Notes: generated by a model from the sequence alone, not told the origin. DNA of 64,000 bases from Reticulitermes speratus (GCA_021186555.1 JAJKFL010000006.1:34469478-34533477), one strand, 5' to 3'. Shown: positions 21,657 to 33,776, counted from the stretch's first letter. Numbers and translations: made by a program.

Positions 21657-22170
21657 TGCTTAATGAAGCACCACGCCGTGAAGACCTACGAAGGAATGGA
21701 GGTGTAGTTTCACTTTTTCTTAACCTCGGTACTAAGTGGACGTTGGTGGCCCCATGGCTATGGCGGTTAGTCGCCGGTCTCCCAGTGTGGAGACCCGGAT
21801 TCAATCCTGGGCCAGTCAGTGTGGGATGTGTGGTGGACGAGTGGCACTAAGTCAAGTATTTCTCCGATTACTTCGGATTTTCCCTCTCAGTATCATTCCC
21901 CCAATGGTCCATATTCATTCATGTAGTACAGACGCTATGTAGTCGTAGAAACTGAGAGCATCGCTAACAGGTGAGTGATTACCTTCACGTCCCGGCCGCT
22001 TTATCTCCAAGGAGAGGGCCCCCGATACCCATTGAATGGGAGACGTGTTGGACCCTAGAGCCAGTGTGGACACCGTGACAAGCAGAAGAATAACGACCTT
22101 CTTCGGGAATCGACCCCGATTATCCGGTCGTCCAGCCCATAGCGTAGTCATTATACTGAGCTAAACTCGC
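21657..22170 (-). mobile_element. S2 SINE split by a nested S3 insertion
   Basis: The 3' part of a minus-strand S2 (CACGCCGTGAAGACC..CTTAACCTCGG) occupies 21657-21735. The middle and head (GGTGAGTGATTACCTTCACG..CGGGAATCGACC..TACTGAGC) resume at about 21969-22170. The 42935-43246 copy has the two halves joined as CTCGGCATTAGATGGAGGTGAGTGG, so the material between is an insertion. Confidence 0.8.
21736..21968 (+). mobile_element. S3 SINE nested in S2
   Basis: Plus-strand S3: CATGGCTATGGCGGTTAGTCGCCGG head, box B GGATTCAATCC, then GTGTGGGATGTGTGGTGGACGAGTGGCAC and the GAGAGCATCGCTAAC ending. It lies wholly inside an S2 copy, so it is the younger of the two. Confidence 0.85.
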
Positions 22171-22524
22171 TTCTTGTTTGTAATACGAAACTCGACATGT
22201 TTTACAAGTATTGTCCATTTTTTCGATTGTGTTTTATCTTTTTCATCTTCTGTGCTGCAGCTTAATTTTGATCCAGGCCAGAGCCTCAATTCTTTTAAAA
22301 TCTTTAACGCAATTGGTAGAGTAGTCTATATTTTACGGCGAATTATAAGAACTTGTTTTATTTACAACCTTTTTGTAAGATTGAAAATCCTGCATTGTAT
22401 GTGTTTTATATGACTCGCGGAACAACCAGCAGTAATTTCTCTGTGTGGAGAGTAGGTAATCAAACACGAAGCAAGTAAGACTTGTATTCGGTTCTGCAAA
22501 GTGACGTATTATTTTATGCCAACA
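22171..22524. other. No gene recognised
   Basis: AT-rich, with chance frames only. Confidence 0.5.
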
Positions 22525-22808
22525 TTTAAGTAATTTTTTTTTTCTATGACTCAACAGCCCCTTTTCGGGTGCCTAGGCCTCCTTATTTCGAGGTTTCATG
22601 ATCACACACATTAGACACACCACAGTCGGTAGGACTCCTCTGGACGAGTGACCAGCCCGTCGCAGAGACCTCTACCTGACAACACACAACACTCACAAGA
22701 GACAGACATCCATGCCCCCGGTGTGATTCGAACCCACGATCCTAGTAAGCGAGCGGCCGCAGACCGACGTCTTAGACCGCACGGCCACTGGGATCGGCTT
22801 TAAATAAT
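22525..22808 (-). mobile_element. S1 SINE, full-length
   Basis: Minus-strand copy with T-run tail at the left (22534-22543), body TATGACTCAACAGCCCC..AGGCCTCC, box B GATTCGAACCCACG near 22727, and right edge GATCGGC (22798). TTTAAGTAAT (22525-22534) and TTTAAATAAT (22799-22808) look like a 10-bp target duplication with one change. Confidence 0.9.
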
Positions 22809-24139
22809 ATTAAACAAGTTTAAATAACCCCATCAACATAATCAGGCTAATAACAGAAACAAAACATCGTAAAACAAGATTAAGAATTGAAGCTAATCCT
22901 ACTTTATATGCACTTTTCCACAACTGCGATGATTGGACTGCAATATTTACACGTCGCTTCCAAGAATTTTATGACTAATTGCTTACATCACATTATTCTA
23001 TTTAATATCTTTAACATTATGTAACTTCAAATTGTGCTTTTCAGGCGTTCCATACCTTTTATATCTTTTACATTATATGCATTTTATTTATAAAGGCTGA
23101 GATCTCAAACCTGAAATATAGTTGTAAAATCCCACCCCACCCCCCTTGCTTTTTGTATTCTTGTAGTTGGAGCTAGGTGATGGCTAATCATTTTAACCGA
23201 AACATGTAGCCTTGTTCTTGCTCAATATATGTTGTGGAGACTCTTCAGGGTTGTCTGTCAGGCTGGAACTCAGTTTTTAATTTTAATCACTGAACATCCC
23301 CGTTGGTGTGCAGAAACAAAAGTGTATTTTCTCTTATTAATCACACAGTCAATATGTAAACGTTTCTTACACGAAACTCGTGTTTGAAAATGTTTGAGAC
23401 CGCACGGTGACCGGGATTTAATTAATTGTGAATCAACTTTAATATCGTAAAGTTGTAATTAGCCTAGATTCCGAAAATTAGCAGTAACGTGGCGTGTAGC
23501 TGTTGATATATTTGGTCTCACGAATAGTTTTGGGAGTTAACGAGATTCAGGCTGGCGTAAGCAGTCAGGTACTCAGGTTAACAACCCCTTATGAACATAA
23601 TTATGATGACGTTTCAGCAGCAGTCTGCTTCATTTAAATTGATTTACTAACTACAGCCCATACCAAAACTTGCACATCCCACGCCATATTTATGTCGTCA
23701 TTGGAGGGGGATGGCCAGAGCACAGCCAAGGAACAGGGACATGACGTTATGAGACGAACTGTAAATGAGTAAACTGTAGCGGTTGGTTACGAAATGGGGC
23801 ACAGTTATAGAAGTATTCCTAGGAGAGAACGAATTTTATTGAGTGTATTCTTCTTTGAAATCTGACATTCCCTAAGGAGGTCAAAAAATTAACTGCACTT
23901 TATTGAAACCTAAGGTTTATTACCGTGTTACTAATATTCTGCAGCAGAATCCGGTCCACACCCTCACACATTGTTTCTGTAAGACCAGTTTTAACATTAT
24001 TTTTCACTTCACGAACAAAACTCCATACAAAGTCTGCAAGCCGGTAATTGCCGGCCTTCGGGTTCCACAAAACTGAGGGGGATGTCCTGACTAACCTAGA
24101 ACGGCTTTTCAAGAACGACTTTTTTCCTAGGAGTGAGTG
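22809..24139. other. No gene recognised; two small relics
   Basis: GGTGATGGCTAATCATTTTAACCGAAACATGTAGCC (spread over about 23175-23210) is a decayed relative of the CTGATGA..GAAACATGTAGC motif seen at 53688. About 20 bases at 23398-23418 (GACCGCACGGTGACCGGGAT) match an S1 head on the minus strand. Confidence 0.45.
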
Positions 24140-24222
24140 AATTAGTTAGTTAGTTAGTTAGTTATAAGGTGAGGCAGGTAGGTAAGTAGGTATGTACGTT
24201 ATGTAGGTAGGTACAGTTTTAT
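24140..24222. repeat. (GTTA)n and (GTAG)n microsatellite
   Basis: Consecutive GTTA units, then interrupted AGGTAG / GTATGTA units. Confidence 0.8.
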
Positions 24223-24251
24223 ATATATCTAGTCCAAATTAAGTCTGCGTT

Positions 24252-24570
24252 CTGTAGGCAGTAGAGGGAGGCAGCGTATTCGGTATAGCGACTACGCTAC
24301 GCACTGGACGGTCCAGGGTCGAATTCTGATAGAGGCAAGAGATTTTTCTGTTCACCAAAACGTCCACACCGGCTCTAGGGCCCACCCAGCCCACTTACTA
24401 CTACTCAATGGGTACTGGGGCTCTTTCCCGGGAGTAAAGCAGCCAGGGCGGTAAGTTACCCACTCATCTCCCTCTAGTGCCGAGGCTGAGAATGAGTGGA
24501 GCAATACCTCTCCTCCCCTATATGCCTTCATGGCGTGGACAGGGGAAACTTCAGCTTTACCTGTAGGCAG
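24252..24570 (+). mobile_element. S2 SINE with target duplication, inserted next to LINE sequence
   Basis: The head GGCAGCGTATTCGGTATAGCGACTACGC starts near 24270. Box-B-like GGGTCGAATTC is near 24316-24326. The ending is GCCTTCATGGCGTGGACAGGGGAAACTTCAGCTTTAC. CTGTAGGCAG occurs at 24252-24261 and 24561-24570. The sequence right of it looks like LINE, so the SINE may have landed in an older LINE copy. Confidence 0.88.
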
Positions 24571-24660
24571 CAGAAGGGACGGTAAGAAATTTTGTACTTA
24601 TCAGTACCAAGCACTTCCAGAATTTAATATTCTTTTAACGTCTTCCTGAATGTATCGTTT
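24571..24660 (-). mobile_element. LINE internal fragment, decayed
   Basis: AGTACCAAGCA.TTCC..TTTAATATTCTTTTAACGTCTTCCTGAATG resembles 40370-40435 of the minus-strand LINE (GGTAACAAGCATTCC..CTTCCTGAATG). Confidence 0.5.
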
Positions 24661-25779
24661 GTAACTGTCTTCCCATGTGATGGAAAACAGCCATATCTTC
24701 TCCACGAGTTTTCAGGCTTTTGTGGCGGTGTAGCAGAGGCCTCCGGTCTTGTAGTGTATGAGGCCGCGTCACTTCCCAGAAGAACGTAGACCTCGTGTGA
24801 CTACTTGTCTTCACTTGATAATTTCACATTACTTGTAGTGTTAGAGTGTAGTGTGGCGTACTGAACGCAGCGTTGGGCTTGTGTTGCTGAAACATTATAT
24901 ATAACTTTATAACTGGGACTTTGCTTACGCCGAATTTCCCGTCTTGGCTGACGGCCTTGACGTGATCATGCTCAGGACTTGCGCTGCAAGGGGCAATAAG
25001 TCTTTTTGGGAGGGGGGATTTTGGTTGTATGGCTTTACGTTATGCAGTACAATTGTTGATGTATATAACTAAGCAGTGCTGCTTAGAGAACACGCTGTGT
25101 AACGTACTTGATTTCCCTGCAAGTGTGCTCAACTTAAAAGAAATTTTCGGTTTTATAACTCTGAAGAATTTTGTTTAGCATCCAGCTGCATGCGTGATAC
25201 TCACCTTGAACAGTATCTTACTATTATGTTCTTTTCAGAGCAGCATATTCCTTAAAACCATATTTTCTTAATACAGAACCGGTCATTTTCTGTAAAAAAT
25301 GCCTTTATTTTTAGAGTGCAGTGTGCTTATTTCAGTCCCATATTGCTAGGTGATCACTTACTAACTTTTGGTGGGAGAGGATGTGTTATGTGTTAAAAGC
25401 TTAGAAGTTAATCGATTTATAGAATAAATATAGCGACTATTTCGACATATTCTTTCTAGGATGAAGCAGATTCTAATTAATTTGTTGCTGCTTTACCATG
25501 GATGCTTGTCCTTTAGTTTGCAATTTTTTTAATTTCCAGAGATGAAAACATTTTTGCTTCACACAGTTCGTATCAGTGCAGAATCACAGTAGGCGAGTGT
25601 GAATTTGTCGTCGGTACTTGCTAGGATCGGCTGATATATTTATTCCCTGATGGCTTTTAGGCCCCCCGAGTATTCGTAGTGTTGGTTGTAGTGAGTAGAT
25701 AGTAACGAAATGGAGAATAGGTAGAATAAATGGGAGAATATGTGCTTCAGTATGGAACATTCCGTCTCAAATAGCATTA
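24661..25779. other. No gene recognised
   Basis: Unique-looking; no motif or repeat. Confidence 0.5.
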
Positions 25780-25969
25780 ATTTATACCAGGGGTATCCAT
25801 CCTTTTAGGACAAAGGACCACAACCGTTATTGTGGGCTAGTTCGCTTGCCGTACTGCGAAACCACAGTAAGTGTTATAACTAACCTCCTAAAGTAACGTG
25901 TAATTTTTGTATTATACAAACATTTACAAGTGTGGCGCAAGCCGCGGCTTGGACAGCCCTGATTTAGAT
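25780..25969. mobile_element. Small hAT-type MITE (174 bp)
   Basis: The element 25788-25961 starts CAGGGGTATCCATCC and ends GGCTTGGACAGCCCTG, i.e. inverted ends CAGGG.T.TCCA. Flanks ATTTATAC (25780-25787) and ATTTAGAT (25962-25969) match at six of eight bases, fitting an aged 8-bp hAT duplication. No coding capacity. Confidence 0.7.
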
Positions 25970-26407
25970 GAATGTTGGGCCCTAGTTCGTTTGTTGAGAG
26001 CTTTGTTTGCCAGTCATAAGGCCAAGCATGTGGCCAATGGAAGTACGGAAGGAAATTTTTAATGAGCATTAAGAATTGACTTTTTAAAGACGAAAATTAA
26101 CCTGAATTATATTTAAAGATTCAGTACTTACCGCACAGTAAACATTTTCCATCTCTGTTGTAAAAACCACTAAGTTGATGCAGTAGACGGATATAATCGC
26201 TGTTTCTTCGGAGATCCATACAAAACACACATACGCTTTGCGGGTAGAATATAAACTTCTTGAATGTTAAACATGGCGGTACATATAGTAAACATTTGGC
26301 CTTAGAGATGAAGTCTGATCATGTTTCATTTTGATAACATTTAGAGCCAAAACCCATAGCAGTAACCTTACATACTCCACACAGCCACATATTGGTTTAG
26401 CTATACG
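25970..26407. other. No gene recognised
   Basis: Unique-looking spacer. Confidence 0.5.
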
Positions 26408-26834
26408 GTTTTAGGCGCGTTCGCAACACTGCGAAAAGCGACTATCAGCTTTGTTATGTCTGTCCATCCGCATGGAACAACTTGTCTCCCACTGGACGGA
26501 TTTTCATGAAATTTGGTACTTGAGGGTTTTTCGAAAGCCTGTTGAAAAAATTCAAGTTTGATTAAAATCTGACAAGAATAGCGGGTACTGTACGTGAAGA
26601 CCTATGTACATTTGTGATTATATCTCTCAGATTTCTTCTTAGGATGAGGATTGTTGTAGACAAAAGTTGTAGAGACAATCAAAACAAAGCTTTTATCTCC
26701 AACAAATCTTTTTCAAAAAATCCTGTCGTTTATGAGATAATGTGTAAAAACAGAATATATTGTTGCGTTTCCACTACAACAATGGTTACGCGAACGCGCC
26801 ACAATGTTACGTTATACGTACATTGCCTATCTTG
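26408..26834 (+). repeat. Family F repeat
   Basis: Plus-strand copy with left edge GTTTTAGGCGCGTTCGCAACACTGCG and right side GTTACGCGAACGCGCCACAATGTTACG..ACATTGCCTATCTT. It is shorter than 12172-12705 because the segment that translates to ALVIQHA in other copies is missing. Confidence 0.85.
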
Positions 26835-27149
26835 TTATTACTATATTCGGTTGGTCCTCGAGTCATACCTTGGTTCCATTAGTCTTTACTTTGACAGGAA
26901 TTTCGTGGTTTTCTTCAATTCGTACAGACCTATGTCCGGATAGTTACTTGACATACATCGTGACCGCCTGTTATACCACATTCTTAACTACTAAACACGA
27001 AGCATTCGTGATATTCTCCCATCTCATCCGACTCCGTATAACGTCTGTGTTATTAAATAAGTTACGCATCGCTTAAGCACTGCACCAAGGTAGTGCAATA
27101 GGAGGTTAGGCTCCATAATGACGGATAGTGTGAAGAAAGGTCCATCTTA

Positions 27150-27370
27150 CCGCTTCCTTGCTTCTTTACTTTCTGTCTTCACTTCGCTTTCCCTCTTTTT
27201 ATCGATCTTTCTGTTCTTTGTTACTTTCATTTTTTCCATCCTTCCGTTCTGTTCTTCCTTGTTTCTTCATTTCTTCACTCTCTTTCATTCCATCGATCCT
27301 TCTTTCTGTGTTCGTTCCTTCCACTTTCTTTCCATCCATCCTACTTTCTTCCCTACCTGCCGACGCAGTA
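27150..27370. repeat. Degenerate polypyrimidine (TTCC/CTTT) tract
   Basis: About 220 bp of mostly C and T on the plus strand in irregular TTCC, TTTC and CTTT units. The open frames crossing it (up to 131 codons, serine, phenylalanine and leucine rich) are by-products of composition. Confidence 0.75.
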
Positions 27371-29044
27371 TCATCTCTGGGCTAATATCTGCGCAGCCGC
27401 ACATGGGAAATATCACACCATCTCGTGGTTATGGACCTTCCATGAAAAACTGGAAGTTGTCGCGTGATCAAGAGATTCTGTTTTCAAAGTACTCAGAAGA
27501 TGCATTATCATGACTGCAGTAGACATTCGTCGGATTCTAGCATGATGCGTTTTAATCTGCATCGTTCATGATGTGTTCCTGTTCCAAGATTGCACATATT
27601 ACCGCTTTGGCTGACATTCAACATTACCGATTCATACAGAGGAGTCAAGTACCTTCTGTTATCAATATAACCATTAAGGATGTAACTCGTGTAAGTACGG
27701 ATTTCCGACTGTTCTGAGTGTTAGTTGTAACAGCCCTGTAATTGGTAGGGTACGCTGTTTGTAGATGTAATAATGCTGTCTCCGTTTTGTGCCCTGAATG
27801 TGGATGCCACAGATGCTTCCGAAACGGTATTGATCATACGGCGACATGTACCAGAAGACCTTAGTCTTCAATTTCACCCCCACAGGAACCTGAAATCTGA
27901 CATGTCTTTGATTTTTTATTTGAAAACTTGGCAAAATTTGTTGTATAATATGTGACTTGTAATGTTATCTGATCAGATTTTGATCTCTTACATCCACCCT
28001 TGTGCTATAGCCTGTTGCTTCAAATTGAAAAAGCAAGAACCGTTATTTCTTTAATAAAATACGTACGTTATTTTTTTTGTTCCCCTGCTTGACGTTGGCG
28101 TCACGGTTTTTGATTCAGATCCAAAATGTGACTTTTTGTCCTTGTTTGTGATGAAATTGTGCGACCTCGTAGCAAGTTCAAATTACATACTGCAATGGCA
28201 TTGCAGGACTGCGGCATTCCGCTTTAATTACAATGCCACATCTGTTCGAATCTCACTACCACAATATTACAGGACGAACCGTATTAATTGTAAAAATTAA
28301 TTACACTACAGTCTGTTTCATATTAAGTGAATGTTGTTTATTCGTTATTATTTTGAAACTTAAATACACCATTACTTATTTGTCACGGTTTGACGCTTAA
28401 TATAGTAAGTATGAAAACCTAATGACAGTTATTTTTAATGTGTAACTCTCAAAGTAACCCGTAACATTGAACCCAGAGGGGTTCGAAATATAGAGAGTTG
28501 AATATATGTAAAGTAATTCCTTTATTAAACTATCTTATACGGTGGTGTTTGACAGTCTTTTAAAATAATTTTGTTATTAAAGAGTGTATGGAGGAAAGAT
28601 GACTTAAGAATAACAATTTAACTCGGTTTCTTACAGCGTATGTAATACAGAGCACCCGAATATATTACGAGATTTTCTCTGTACTCTTGCGGTATACACG
28701 ACTGTTAGAGCGATGTGCAAGTACTGTCGTAGTTTCTGGAGGCGATTTAAACCCACTTTCTTTTAATTACATGAGTGAACTTAAATCTCTTACATGATAT
28801 TTAAGACCCTCGCGGCGGTGACTGAGAAATATCCTAATCTCCGATGTTTTGCTCAACGTACTGGGTATGGTTTTCAATCTTCGCCATGGGACTTGCCATT
28901 TTTTACTAGATTCCAAGCTAGTGCGCAAATTTCAGTTTCCGCAGTCAGAAGTAGTTAAGTCTTCGGTGATGCCTACGAGCAATCATTAGACTTAGTGTTT
29001 CGGACTTTGCCCATGAACTTCTAGACTGGTTTTCTGAGAACCCT
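27371..29044. other. No gene recognised
   Basis: Unique-looking AT-rich DNA. No repeat or coding signal that I can support. Confidence 0.5.
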
Positions 29045-29050
29045 GGAACA

Positions 29051-29985
29051 GTGAAAGGACGAAATTGTAATGTGTATACGTCAGATCACGTCCCAGTGAG
29101 GTCACCACGGAGACTGGTTGCTCCTAGCGGTCATGTCCTGCTACAGACTGGGATTGTTGAACATAGTTATAATTACACAGGCCCGGCCTTCCTTGTTCCG
29201 AAAGGAGGCGGGGATTTTCATATGGTTGTACTCGTAGATTACAGAACTCAGAACGAGGCTGTGGTCTGTGATTCCTCTCCGTTACCAGACCTGGAGAGGG
29301 CATTCGATTGTTTCTTGGGGATGAGGGATTTTAGCGTGCTGGATACGAACAGTGCCTGTTACCTAATTGCACTGAGCCCGAGAAGCCGAAGACCCTTGTG
29401 GTTTGTACGAATTCGTAAAAGTTCCTGTGGGAGTTGTATCGGCCGGCATGTTTTGAGTCGGAAATTGACAGACTTCTCGGAGACATCTGTTTCAAATTCT
29501 TGTTTAATTACACTGACGACTTGCTGACCTATTCCGGTACGAGGGAGGAACGTCTTTTACACGAGAGAAGTTTTTTTTTTCTTCAGGCTGCAAGCCGTTT
29601 GTGTCAACTTGAACACCACGAATGTGACGTTGGGGGTGAAGAAGATTGATTTTCTGGGTAATGTAGCAGCCGCGGGTCCTATTCGGAAGAACCGTAGTAG
29701 GGCCCACGGTTTAAAGCTTTTCCAAGGCGGAACTTTTAAAACATGTTCAGCATTTCATGGGATTGGTGGCTTTCTGTTGTTTCATCCCGAGTTTTGCCCA
29801 CATTGCCGTACACCTGAATACGTTGAAGCGAGAAAACCCGAGTTCGGGACAGGTTCGACACGAATTCTGGCACTATACCAAGAATCAAGGAAGTTAGGTA
29901 CAAAGAGGAGTCAGTCCGGACCACACAGTGGGATAATCAGAGCTCGTCACATGTTTTCCTCACAAATCCTGGGGCATGGCTGAGG
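29051..29985 (+). pseudogene. Ty3/gypsy-type reverse transcriptase fragment, frameshifted
   Basis: Three successive plus-strand frames carry parts of a Ty3/gypsy pol reverse transcriptase. 29051-29527 holds the early RT blocks (FLVPKGGGDF, then VDYRTQNEAV, SPLPDLE and FSVLDTNSACY). 29434-29649 holds the catalytic-box region YTDDLLTYS, where the usual L/V/M of Y.DD is T. 29609-29983 holds the connection region (KKIDFLGNVAAAGPIRKN). At least two frameshifts separate them, and no gag, protease, integrase or LTR is visible, so this is a dead internal fragment. In intact relatives the enzyme copies the element RNA in the cytoplasm. Confidence 0.85.
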
Positions 29986-30749
29986 ACCCAGATATTGTAT
30001 CGGTATGATAGAGTTAAGGTCATCCACTTTCGTGGAACTGGCTGTAATGCAGCTTTTGCCCATATCAGGACTGCCCATTGTACATCTTGTAGCGTTTGTG
30101 CCTTGTCTGAATGATATGGAAGTGTCTGAAACAGGTTTATTTATGTGATTCAACTGGAATAGGCGCAATGCCTTTGGTGCTCGGTTATGACGGCCTTATG
30201 TATGCTTTATTTGTCTAAACACATCAGGTGAATGGTTTTCATTTACCACAGTGAGAAGTCTTATTTATTTGCTGAAAGTTGTATTTGAATTTAAATTTGA
30301 AATGCGGGCCAGATAAAACACAAGCCTTCATTTTTGGCCCTTCACTATTTTGCGCAATAAAAACACGTGTAAGTTTGAATTTACAGTGTTATATTTTTAC
30401 CGAAATGTTCTATTCAAGAAGTGAACAAGTGTTCGACAGTCTACGAGTACGTGCAGTTTTAGGAATATTCTTATTGGACTCTTGTCACGCCTTCACGTTG
30501 GTGGTTGACGGTTTGTAAATGTTGGTTACAAATACTGTGCGGTAAGCATTTGTATCAAGCAGTAGCTGAGTATCAAGTGTCATTTAGCTTTTATGCACAA
30601 AGTTTTCTACTACATTGTATGAAACATCCCCTCTCTTTTTTGTCTCGTAATAATATTATTTATATTTTACTAGAAAACAGAGTTCTGCTCTCAAAATTGT
30701 GTGACCTCCCAATGTACGCACGTGATTATGTCAAACACACGAAGAGGGG
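29986..30749. other. No gene recognised
   Basis: Possibly more of the retroelement at its left edge, but no conserved block is visible. The remainder is unique-looking. Confidence 0.45.
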
Positions 30750-31281
30750 CAGTGTACGTATAACCTAACATTGGGGCGCGTTCGCGTAACCATTGTTACC
30801 GTGGAAAAGCATAAGTATTACTTGTTCTGAGTGTGTGTCTGTAGCCTTAGTTATCCAGCATGCAGAGCGCATGCACCGTATTATATTGTCATCTGTGGCC
30901 TGTCTGTCTGTACTATATTTTTCCTCATTATCTCATAAACGGCACGATTTTTGGAGAAATATTACTGAACATAAAATTGTGTTTTGATTTCCTCTGCAAC
31001 TTTTGTCTGAAGTATTTCTCTTTATAAGAAGAGTTAAGCGAGATTCTATCATAAATGTACGAAGGTCTTCATGTAAAGTACCCTTTATTCTTGTCCGATT
31101 TTAATTAAATTTGAATTTTCTCGACATGTTTTCGAAATATAATGAAATATGAAATTTCATTAAAATCCGTTAAGTGGAAGCCGAGTTATTCCATGCGGAC
31201 GGACAGAGAGACAGACAGACGTACAGACAGATATGACGAAACTAATAGTCGCTTTTCGCAATTTTGCGAACGCACCTAAAA
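30750..31281 (-). repeat. Family F repeat, near full length
   Basis: Minus-strand copy with left edge GTACGTATAACCTAACATTGGGGCGCGTTCGCG and right edge AATTTTGCGAACGCACCTAAAAA. On the plus strand 30793-30987 is open (VALVIQHAERMHRIILSSVACLS), paralleling the antisense peptide of the 12.2-kb copy. The sequence CATGCGGACGGACAGAGAGACAGACAGACG is a short CAGA-rich tract also present in the other copies. Confidence 0.85.
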
Positions 31282-33236
31282 AGCTGACACTAATCTCGTA
31301 TTTTACACAGTGCCTGTTTCTGTACTTAGGAAGGGGATTATTCTGGATATGTCTGCCCAATATAATGTTATTCTCATTATTAAAACTGCCAGTTTGTCAC
31401 AGTTTATTGTTGACATTTACTCCATCAATGCCAGAAGATTTAATTTTCTCTGAATAACCGCAGGATCATAGTCGATGATCCGATTTATATCACTCACCTT
31501 GGTCTGATAGTTCTCAGACACTCAACCCATGATACAGCATCCCCATTAACACACCAAACGCTATATAAATTCCAATCACTATCACTGGCGTCCAAGGCTG
31601 CTTGGATTGAACGAACACCCTCATCTCTTCCATTTTGTTCTATCAACGGCGGTGTATGAACTGTGGGCGGTTGTTAGCTCCGAGGGAACGAAGCAAGTAT
31701 AACCACGCAGTAAACTGTGCTTATGTTCACTGAAACATTTACAATGTGTAATGTTTAGGAATTTTAGTCTTATAATCGAAAGAAATTCCTACATTTCAGA
31801 TTACGTATTAGATTAATTATTGAAAGCAAATTAATTGGCAATTAATGGAATGGATTATTTCATCATTCAGTATAGATTATTATTAGCAAACAGAAAACGT
31901 AAGTAGGTTGCCAGACAGTTGAGAAAATAGACTGGGAAGAGAATCACGCGGGCATTTGTTTCTTGGAATTGGTCCAGTACGACCGCAGAGAGCATTGTTT
32001 CGTTCGAGTCACTCATGTATCAACCAGAAAGACGTAAGCGGCAAGAAGTAGGTACAGTATACGCATTGACCTTAGGAAACAGTATGTGCCGCTACTACTA
32101 AGATTGCGTTCTCTTCAGTGTGGTATCTGACTGAAGGACAAATTTATGATAAGAAATTATAAGCTGTTACAGGAATGCTGCTTGCTATCAGTTTTCCGTT
32201 ACTTGCTCCTTTCGTGTTTCAAAATCTGGTGTGTGGGCATTAGTTCGTGGAACCCTTGGAATACATTATATTTGTCATATATAAAGACGTCAGTTACTAA
32301 AAGTTGTGGGCTTTTCAAGGTAAGAGGTTTATAAATTGGCTGGTCTCAACAACAGCAGCAACAAACACAATAACAAATAGGATACAATTAAACAATATTT
32401 GCATCTTCATACACGTCGAGAGAAAATGGGGAGTTAGAAATCTTTACGTGTTGAAGTGCAGTTTGTGTTTTGTTGATTATTGTCAGAACTGCTGTACTTT
32501 TCCAAATTGACATATGTGATAAAGTATAACGTTAACTACTCCGTATTTATTGACGATGTCAAAGTAAACAGCGTACAACTTCGCATTTCAATTCATATCT
32601 GTTGTGAAATATGGCTGAATGCTGTATAGTTCTGTGGATGCTGCAAATTTTCGGATTCTTTTCTCCCTTCCCCCCCCCCCCCCCAGCCAAATTGTTTGTG
32701 GGTTTAATTGTCGTAATATTGTTGACATGTTCGAAACGAAAAGTTGCAAGCTTTTCACAAATGAATATCCACGTAACCGCTTTTCACAAACGTTGGTGTT
32801 AAAAAGTGCTAAAATTTTGCCACCTTACCCAGATTTTGATGAAATCGGACAACTGTAATGGACATTACAGAAATTAACCACTTTCTTTATATCAGATATA
32901 CTTTATCCGTAAATGCTTGTGCTTTAGATATAATTAAATGAAAGGAGAGTGAATGCTCGAGAATTTTTACACCATTTCTGCATTTCCTGACTTCTTAATC
33001 CGTATGTTGTCTTTGTACGGGGTGGGTTCATTCATTCTGTAGTTTGTCTTACGACAGGTCCATAGCCTCTTCCAAATCCAGTTCTCCACAGAGTGCGATC
33101 TATTGCTTCTTCTTTCAATTTACAGTATCCTATTTTTTCGGTAAGACGGGTGGGTGCAGGAAACAAACACAGAATTCAATTAAATTTGTTCTGGGTCCTC
33201 CGCCATAGTTATCGAGAGAATTTAATTTGTGTTTGT
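31282..33236. other. No gene recognised; poly-C run
   Basis: A 15-C homopolymer lies at 32670-32684. The frames around it are proline artefacts. Otherwise no repeat family or coding signal. Confidence 0.5.
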
Positions 33237-33776
33237 TTCAGTCAAGAAAATAATTTTGCCTGTTGTTTTGTATGGGTGTGAGACTTGGTCTCTGACCCTG
33301 AGGGAGGAACATAGGCTGAGGGTGTTTGAGAATAGGTGCTGAGGAGGATATTTGGGCCTAAGAGGGACGGGGTAACAGGGGAGTGGAGAAGACTACTTAA
33401 TGAGGAACTTAATGATCTGTACTCATCACCAAATATTATTCGGGTGATCAAATCGAGAAGAATGAGGTGGGCGGGGCATGTAGCACGTATGGGTGAGGGG
33501 AGAGGTGCATACAGGGTTTTGGTGGGGAGACCTGAGGGAAGGAGACCACTTGGAAGACCCAGGCGTAGATGGGAGGATAATATTAAAATGGATCTTCAAG
33601 AAGTGGAATGGGGGGGCATGGACTGGATTGATATGGCTCAGGATAGGGATAGGTGGCGGGCTATTGTGAGTGCGGTAATGAACCTTCGGGTTCCATAAAA
33701 CGCGGGGAATTTCTTGACTAGCTGAGGACCTGTTAGCTTCTCAAGAAGGACTCTGCTCCATGGAGTTCAGTCAAGA
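33237..33776 (+). mobile_element. 5'-truncated LINE insertion with 11-bp target duplication
   Basis: TTCAGTCAAGA is found at 33237-33247 and again at 33766-33776, delimiting an insertion from about 33248 to 33765. The insert starts in mid-ORF ([30 protein letters not shown]) and ends in a short 3' UTR whose last bases are CTCCATGGAG. There is no poly-A tail. Truncation and duplication are the signature of target-primed reverse transcription. This copy defines the 3' end of the LINE for the other relics in the window. Confidence 0.92.
33246..33698 (+). pseudogene. LINE reverse transcriptase C-terminal region
   Basis: The reading frame runs from 33246 ([13 protein letters not shown]) to about 33336. 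There a single missing G relative to the 40.2-kb copy shifts the frame. It then continues at 33336-33698 with [69 protein letters not shown] and the natural stop after VMNLRVP. These are conserved blocks after the RT palm domain of insect non-LTR retrotransposons. The catalytic palm motifs lie upstream and were never inserted, so the copy is non-functional. The exact clade is not resolved here. Confidence 0.92.

Noticed and set aside
27118..27513. 131-codon plus-strand frame
   Set aside because: Low-complexity product of a polypyrimidine tract.
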